From contig CAVSWH010000004.1 of NCBI GenBank assembly GCA_963731625.1, positions 186,001-250,000 of the forward strand: 64,000 bases of DNA, given 5' to 3'. Both the position numbers and the translations under genes were made by a program. The stretch comes from PALSA-555 sp963731625. Its GTDB lineage: Bacteria; Actinomycetota; Acidimicrobiia; IMCC26256; PALSA-555. The notes under the pieces are model-generated. The model was not told where the DNA came from. It saw nothing but the letters and a program-made list of their open reading frames with translations, and ran no database searches. Shown piece by piece: positions 60,124-64,000 of the stretch (within the stretch, counting starts at the first letter, position 1; each line of letters starts with the position of its first letter).

Positions 60124-60767
60124 CCGAACACGAAGTGGCTGAGCGCGTCGAAGAACGGCTGGATGATCGTGCCGAGCACCCCGGTGAAGAAGATGAGCAG
60201 CAGGATGATGAGCAGCCCGTAGGGGCGGAACCGGTACCAGACGGGCAGCCACGACGCGGGGAGGAGCCGCTCGAGGAGCGCGGACCCGTCGAGCGGCGGG
60301 ATCGGGAGCAGGTTGAACAGGCCGAGGAGCAGGTTCACGAGCGCGAAGTAGAACGCGACCTCGAGGAGGAGGTCGGGTGCCGGCGAGGTGATCGAGCTCG
60401 GCGCCACCGCACCGTTCGTGTACAGGGCGCGGGCCACGAGCGCGGCGATCACCATGAGGATCAGGTTCGTTGTCGGCCCGGCGAGGCTCACGAAGATCAT
60501 GTCGCGGCGCGGGTTGCGGAGCTGCTGGGGGTTGATCGGCACGGGCTTGGCGTAGCCGAAGATCGGCAGGCCGGCGAGCGCCCCCATCGCCGGCAGGATG
60601 ATCGACCCGAACGGGTCGATGTGAGGGATCGGGTTCAGCGTGAGGCGCCCGGCCCGCTTCGCCGTGTCGTCACCCAGCCACATCGCGACGACGCCGTGGC
60701 TCAGCTCGTGGAGGATGACGGCGACGACCAGGCACCCGAAGAGGATGAGCGCCTCGCGCAGCGGCAC
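60120..60767 (-). CDS. Site-2 protease family (M50) membrane peptidase
   Basis: 215 aa, four to six helices. Zinc site: HELSHGVVAMWLGD near residue 20 (HExxH) and NLLPIPPLDGSALLERLL near residue 160 (Asp of the LDG motif). PVPINPQQLRNPRRD MIFVSLAGP is the typical loop. No PDZ domain is present, so it is the small cytoplasmic-type S2P. The natural substrate is unknown, often an anti-sigma factor. It is followed by the HD gene in an ATGA overlap and preceded by the DksA-like gene. Confidence 0.89.
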   Translation of the reverse strand: MPLREALILFGCLVVAVILHELSHGVVAMWLGDDTAKRAGRLTLNPIPHIDPFGSIILPAMGALAGLPIFGYAKPVPINPQQLRNPRRDMIFVSLAGPTTNLILMVIAALVARALYTNGAVAPSSITSPAPDLLLEVAFYFALVNLLLGLFNLLPIPPLDGSALLERLLPASWLPVWYRFRPYGLLIILLLIFFTGVLGTIIQPFFDALSHFVFG

Positions 60768-60771
60768 GCGG

Positions 60772-61107
60772 TCAGCGCTTGGACGCGCAGGCGATGCAGA
60801 GCCGGGCGGCCGGCATCGCCTCGAGGCGGGGCTCGCCGATCTGGCCGCCGCAGCCCTCGCAGCGCCCGTAGGTGCCGTCGTCGAACTTCTGCAGCGCCAC
60901 CTCGATGTCCTCGAGGGTGTCCGACAGGCTCACCGCCAGGGCGTCGATCTCGCCGCGCTCGGCCGTCACCTGGCTCGAGTCGGCGAACCCCTCGTCGAAG
61001 GTCAGATCAGGATCCGGGCCGTGCCCGAGCTTGCGCAGCTGGGCCAACAGCCGGTCCCGCTCCTCCTGGAGCTGGGCGCGCAACGGCGCATGCGACGTGT
61101 CGGCCAT
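60772..61107 (-). CDS. TraR/DksA C4-type zinc finger protein
   Basis: 111 aa. The N-terminal part is a coiled coil (LRAQLQEERDRLLAQLRKLG, then DTLEDIEVALQKFDDGTYGR), the C-terminal part has the C4 finger CEGCGGQIGEPRLEAMP ... LCIACASKR. It resembles DksA/TraR proteins that enter the secondary channel of RNA polymerase. The acidic coiled-coil tip is not obvious here, so the role is uncertain. ATG start; 4 nt upstream of the M50 protease gene. Confidence 0.86.
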   Translation of the reverse strand: MADTSHAPLRAQLQEERDRLLAQLRKLGHGPDPDLTFDEGFADSSQVTAERGEIDALAVSLSDTLEDIEVALQKFDDGTYGRCEGCGGQIGEPRLEAMPAARLCIACASKR

Positions 61108-61116
61108 CCGAAAATG

Positions 61117-62104
61117 CTACTGCTCCCCCTTCCCGACTTCCCCGGCCGATCCGCCCGCCGGGAGGCGGGCCCGGGGGTGGGCGGCGTCGTAGACGGCCCT
61201 GAGCCGGGCGGCTGACACCTGTGTGTAGACCTGTGTCGTGGCGAGGCTGGCGTGGCCGAGCAGCTCCTGGACCACCCGGATGTCGGCCCCGTGGTCGACC
61301 ATGTGCGTGGCGCACGAATGGCGCAAAACGTGCGGGTACACGCGTTCGCCCAGGCCGGCCCGCTCCCCCGCGGCGTGCACGCGCATCCACACTCCTTGGC
61401 GCGTGAGGCGGCCGCCGCGGGCGTTCAGGAACACGGCGTCGCCCGGCCGGGCCCGGGATCCGAGCAGCGCCGGGCGCCCCGACGTCAGGTAGGCCTGCGT
61501 GGCGGCGCGGGCGGGCCGCCCGACGGGCACGAGCCGCTCCTTCGCCCCCTTGCCCAGCACCCGCACACTCCCCGCGTCGAGGTCGAGGTCGGCCCGGTCC
61601 AGGCCGACGAGCTCGCTGATCCGCACCCCCGCGCCGTAGAGCACCTCGAGCATCGCCCGGTCGCGCAGCGCGGCGCGGCTCGTCGCCCTCCGCGGTCGCG
61701 AGGAGCGCGGCGACCTCCTCCTCGGTGAGCGGCTTCGGGATCCCCGCGGGGACCCGCGGCGGCGCCACCTCGTCGCTCGGGTCAACCGACGCGAGGCCCT
61801 CGTCGAGACAGAAGCGGTGCAGCGACCGGACCGCGACGAGCGCGCGCGCCGCCGACGCGGGCGCCAGCGGCGCGCCGTCACCGTTGCGGGGGGCGACGAG
61901 CGACCCGGCGTACTCGCCGACGAGCGTCGGCGTCACCGCGTCGGGGCTCGTCACCCCGTGGGCCCGCAGGAACCGCGTGTACGCCCGCAGGTCGCGCCGG
62001 TAGGCGGCCAGCGTGTTCGGGCGCAGCCCCCGCTCGACCGTCAGGTAGCTGGCGTGCTCGGCGAGCGCGTCCTCGAGGGCGTCGGGGCCGGGGGCGTCGG
62101 CCAC
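61117..62104 (-). pseudogene. xerD: Tyrosine recombinase XerD, interrupted by a 1-nt frameshift
   Basis: The N-terminal SAM-like domain is in the first frame (LEDALAEHASYLTVERGLRP, NTLAAYRRDLRAYTRFL, AVRSLHRFCLDEG). Around 61680-61690, after ATAEGDE, the frame moves by one. The second frame has the catalytic domain SRAALRDRAMLEVLYGAGVR, with ISELVGL (Arg), HVLRHSCATHMVDHGAD, LLGHASLATTQVYTQVS (R/H/R/H/Y set complete). The stop is TAG at 61117. The total is 988 nt, one extra base. Repaired it is a normal ~328 aa XerD that resolves chromosome dimers. The neighbours are those of the usual actinobacterial order. Confidence 0.92.
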
Positions 62105-62107
62105 CGC

Positions 62108-62659
62108 TCAGCGCCCCCCGCGGCCCTCGAGGTGCTGGCGGGTGAGGAGCAGCCCGATGATGCTCTTCGCGTCGACGAGCTCGCGGCGCGCGATGAGGTC
62201 GGGGACGTCGTCGAGCGCGACCGACTCGATCGTCATCGCGTGCTCCTCGGCGCTCACCGCCCGCCGCTCCGGCAGCCGCGTCAGGTCGGTGGCGCAGTAG
62301 AGGTGCGTGTGCTCGTCGCAGAACCCGGGCGAGTTGTAGAACTCGGCGAGGAGGGTCAGCTCGCCGGGACGGCGGCCGATCTCCTCCTCGAGCTCGCGCG
62401 CCGCCGTCGCCTCGGGCGCCTCCCCGGCGACGTCGCGCTTCCCCGCGGGGATCTCGAGCAGCGCCCGCTCGACGGCGACGCGCCACTGCCGGACCATCAG
62501 CACGTGATCGTCCTCCACCGGCACCATCGCGACCGCGCCCGGGTGACGGACCACGGTGCGGGTGAACACGCCGTCGGGGCCGGCGACGCGCAGCTCCGCG
62601 AGCTCCAGGAAGGAGGTCTGGCACCGCGTCGTCGACTCGACGACGCGGAAGTCGGTCAC
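62108..62659 (-). CDS. Nudix hydrolase, ADP-ribose pyrophosphatase type
   Basis: 183 aa. From GTG 62657-62659. VVRHPGAVAMVPVEDDHVLM VRQWR leads to the Nudix box (IPAGKRDVAGEAPEATAARE, LEEEIG), with the ADP-ribose pyrophosphatase type residues in ALLEIPAGK and EFYNSPGFCDEHTHLYCA. The product is expected to be AMP and ribose-5-phosphate. GTGA overlap with pyrG, the classic actinobacterial pyrG-nudix-xerD order. Confidence 0.93.
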   Translation of the reverse strand: MTDFRVVESTTRCQTSFLELAELRVAGPDGVFTRTVVRHPGAVAMVPVEDDHVLMVRQWRVAVERALLEIPAGKRDVAGEAPEATAARELEEEIGRRPGELTLLAEFYNSPGFCDEHTHLYCATDLTRLPERRAVSAEEHAMTIESVALDDVPDLIARRELVDAKSIIGLLLTRQHLEGRGGR

Positions 62660-64000
62660 GACGCCGTGAGCTGGGCGGTGACGATCGGCAGCCGCGGGGC
62701 GCGGCCCTCGGCCCGCTCGGCGGCGGCCCGCACGAACGCGGCGAACAGCGGGTGGGGGCGGTCGGGTCGGCTCTTGAACTCGGGGTGGGCCTGCGTCGCC
62801 ACGTAGAAGGGGTGCGCCGCCCGGTCGAGCTCGATGAACTCGACGAGGCGGTCGTCGGGCGACGTGCCGCTCGAGCGCAGCCCGGCCTCCTCGAGCCGTG
62901 CCCGGTAGCGGTTGTTCACCTCGTAGCGGTGACGGTGCCGCTCGTAGATGAGCTCCTCGCCGTACGCGTCGGCGACGAGCGAGCCGGCGACGAGCTTCGC
63001 CGGGTACGTCCCGAGGCGCATCGTCCCGCCGAGGTCGATCACCTCGCGCTGCTCGTCCATCAGGTCGATCACCGGGTGCGGCGAGTGCGGGTCGAACTCG
63101 CTCGAGTTCGCGCCGAGCAGCCCGCACACGTCACGCGCGTACTCGATCACCGCGCAGTGCAGGCCGAGACACAACCCGAGGAACGGCACACCGTGCTCCC
63201 GCGCGAACCCGGCCGCGGCGATCTTGCCCTCGATGCCCCGGAACCCGAACCCGCCCGGGATGATCACACCGTCGAGGTCGCGCAGGCGACCCTCGGCGAG
63301 CATCCCCTCCAGGTCGTCGGACGCGATCCAGTCGATCGCGACACGCGCGCCGCACCCGTACCCGCCGTGGCGGAGCGCCTCCACGACCGACAGGTAGGCG
63401 TCCGGCAGGTTCACGTACTTGCCGACGAGCCCGATGCGCACCGTCCGCTCCGCGGCGTCGATCCCGGCGACCAGCTGACGCCACGAGGTGAGGTCCGGCT
63501 CGGGGTCGTCGAGGCGCAGCACCCGGCACACGTAGTCGTCGAGGCCCTCCTCGTGGAGGACGAGCGGGATCTCGTAGAGATGGTCGGCGTCGACCGCCGA
63601 CACGATCCCCTCCTCGGGCACGTCGCAGAGCTGGGAGATCTTCTCCTTCAGCCGGGTCGGGATCGGCCGGTCCGAGCGGCACACGATCGCGTCCGGCTGG
63701 ATCCCCCGGCTGCGCAGCTCGGTCACCGAGTGCTGCGTCGGCTTGGTCTTCTGCTCCCCCGACGGGCCGATGAACGGCACGAGGGTCACATGCACGTAGA
63801 AGACGTTGTCACGCCCGACGTCCTTGCGGAACTGGCGGATCGCCTCCAGGAACGGGAGGATCTCGATGTCGCCGACGGTGCCACCAACCTCGGTGATCAC
63901 GACGTCGACGTCCTCGTCGGCGAGGCGCAAGATCCGGCCCTTGATCTCGTCGGTGATGTGCGGGATCACCTGCACGGTCTGGCCGAGGTACGCGCCGCGA
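62656..64000 (-). CDS. pyrG: CTP synthase (partial, N-terminus beyond the right edge)
   Basis: The gene runs off the window: 448 codons are present, missing about the first 95-100 residues. The synthase domain contains TVQVIPHITDEIKGRILRLA, VVITEVGGTVGDIE, HVTLVPFIGPSGEQKTKPTQ HSV and ICRSDRPIPTR-type VCRSDRPIPTRLKEKI. The glutaminase domain has GGFGFRGIEGKIAA, the nucleophile Cys in LGLCLGLHCAVIEYAR, and QAHPEFKSRP for the His-Glu. It makes CTP from UTP and glutamine. The next gene overlaps its stop (GTGA). Confidence 0.97.
   Translation of the reverse strand, partial: RGAYLGQTVQVIPHITDEIKGRILRLADEDVDVVITEVGGTVGDIEILPFLEAIRQFRKDVGRDNVFYVHVTLVPFIGPSGEQKTKPTQHSVTELRSRGIQPDAIVCRSDRPIPTRLKEKISQLCDVPEEGIVSAVDADHLYEIPLVLHEEGLDDYVCRVLRLDDPEPDLTSWRQLVAGIDAAERTVRIGLVGKYVNLPDAYLSVVEALRHGGYGCGARVAIDWIASDDLEGMLAEGRLRDLDGVIIPGGFGFRGIEGKIAAAGFAREHGVPFLGLCLGLHCAVIEYARDVCGLLGANSSEFDPHSPHPVIDLMDEQREVIDLGGTMRLGTYPAKLVAGSLVADAYGEELIYERHRHRYEVNNRYRARLEEAGLRSSGTSPDDRLVEFIELDRAAHPFYVATQAHPEFKSRPDRPHPLFAAFVRAAAERAEGRAPRLPIVTAQLTAS

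Noticed and set aside
61117..62104. Mobile-element integrase explaining the tRNA-Pro island
   Set aside because: The recombinase is XerD by motif and synteny and lies 12 kb away in the pyrG block.
1..64000. CRISPR array
   Set aside because: No set of short regularly spaced repeats; the only tandem repeat is the 312-bp coding one.

Overview
This window is chromosomal DNA of very high G+C content from a Gram-positive-type bacterium, most likely an actinomycete. Class Acidimicrobiia is my guess from overall flavour, not something proved here. The actinobacterial signs are a DUF4193 protein, a GarA/FtsR-type FHA and MerR block beside glycine-cleavage genes in the order known from Mycobacterium, the large ManC-hexapeptide-phosphomannomutase fusion, and the order pyrG, Nudix, xerD ... 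scpA, scpB, rluB, aroA, cmk, der. Genes are packed tightly. Many neighbours overlap by exactly 4 nt (GTGA or ATGA), which points to translational coupling in long operons.

Layout. 0-4.1 kb (+): DUF4193 protein, lipoprotein N-acyltransferase lnt, GNAT, Nudix and an L7/L12-CTD-like small protein. 4.1-5.9 kb: a DUF2510 membrane protein and a methyltransferase, both interrupted by frameshifts. 5.9-11.8 kb (-): a seven-gene operon with a surface protein that looks like an exosortase substrate, a processive GT2 glycosyltransferase, a very small exosortase, a membrane-anchored protein, an ATP-grasp ligase, UDP-GlcNAc 2-epimerase and a HAD phosphatase. 12-15.9 kb: secreted metalloprotease, methyltransferase and membrane proteins. 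15.9-24.7 kb (-): glycine-cleavage genes gcvP (under a tandem glycine riboswitch), gcvT and gcvH, interleaved with MerR, DUF151, phosphoribosyltransferase and a GarA-FtsR fusion. 24.7-34.7 kb (-): ManC/PMM fusion, pgsA, Dabb, SDR, xdhC pair, coxE, coxD, gamma-glutamyltranspeptidase and a DapA-like protein without its catalytic residues. 34.8-37.3 kb (+): amidohydrolase and aldehyde dehydrogenase. 37.3-41.9 kb (-): PHB-depolymerase-like esterase, a repeat lipoprotein and a TadE/TadG-like pair. 42-45.4 kb: a divergent NRAMP-related transporter and an MgtE-N/CBS protein. 46.2-49.2 kb: tRNA-Pro(GGG) with a 41-bp copy of its 3' part 2.9 kb away, bracketing a glycine-rich repeat adhesin. 49.2-64 kb: a housekeeping block (der, DUF512 radical SAM, ispH, plsC, cmk, aroA, aroH, rluB, scpB, scpA, trpS, HD, site-2 protease, DksA-like, xerD, Nudix, pyrG running off the end).

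Eight genes, including conserved ones (gcvP, gcvH, rluB, xerD), are each broken by a single 1-nt shift. Residual indels in the assembly explain this better than true decay, so translations across these points need correcting. The most interesting material is the exosortase/GT2 surface system and its possible sigma-28-type promoter, the zinc-ribbon-FHA-MerR fusion, the tRNA-Pro island, and the DapA-like protein without Schiff-base lysine.
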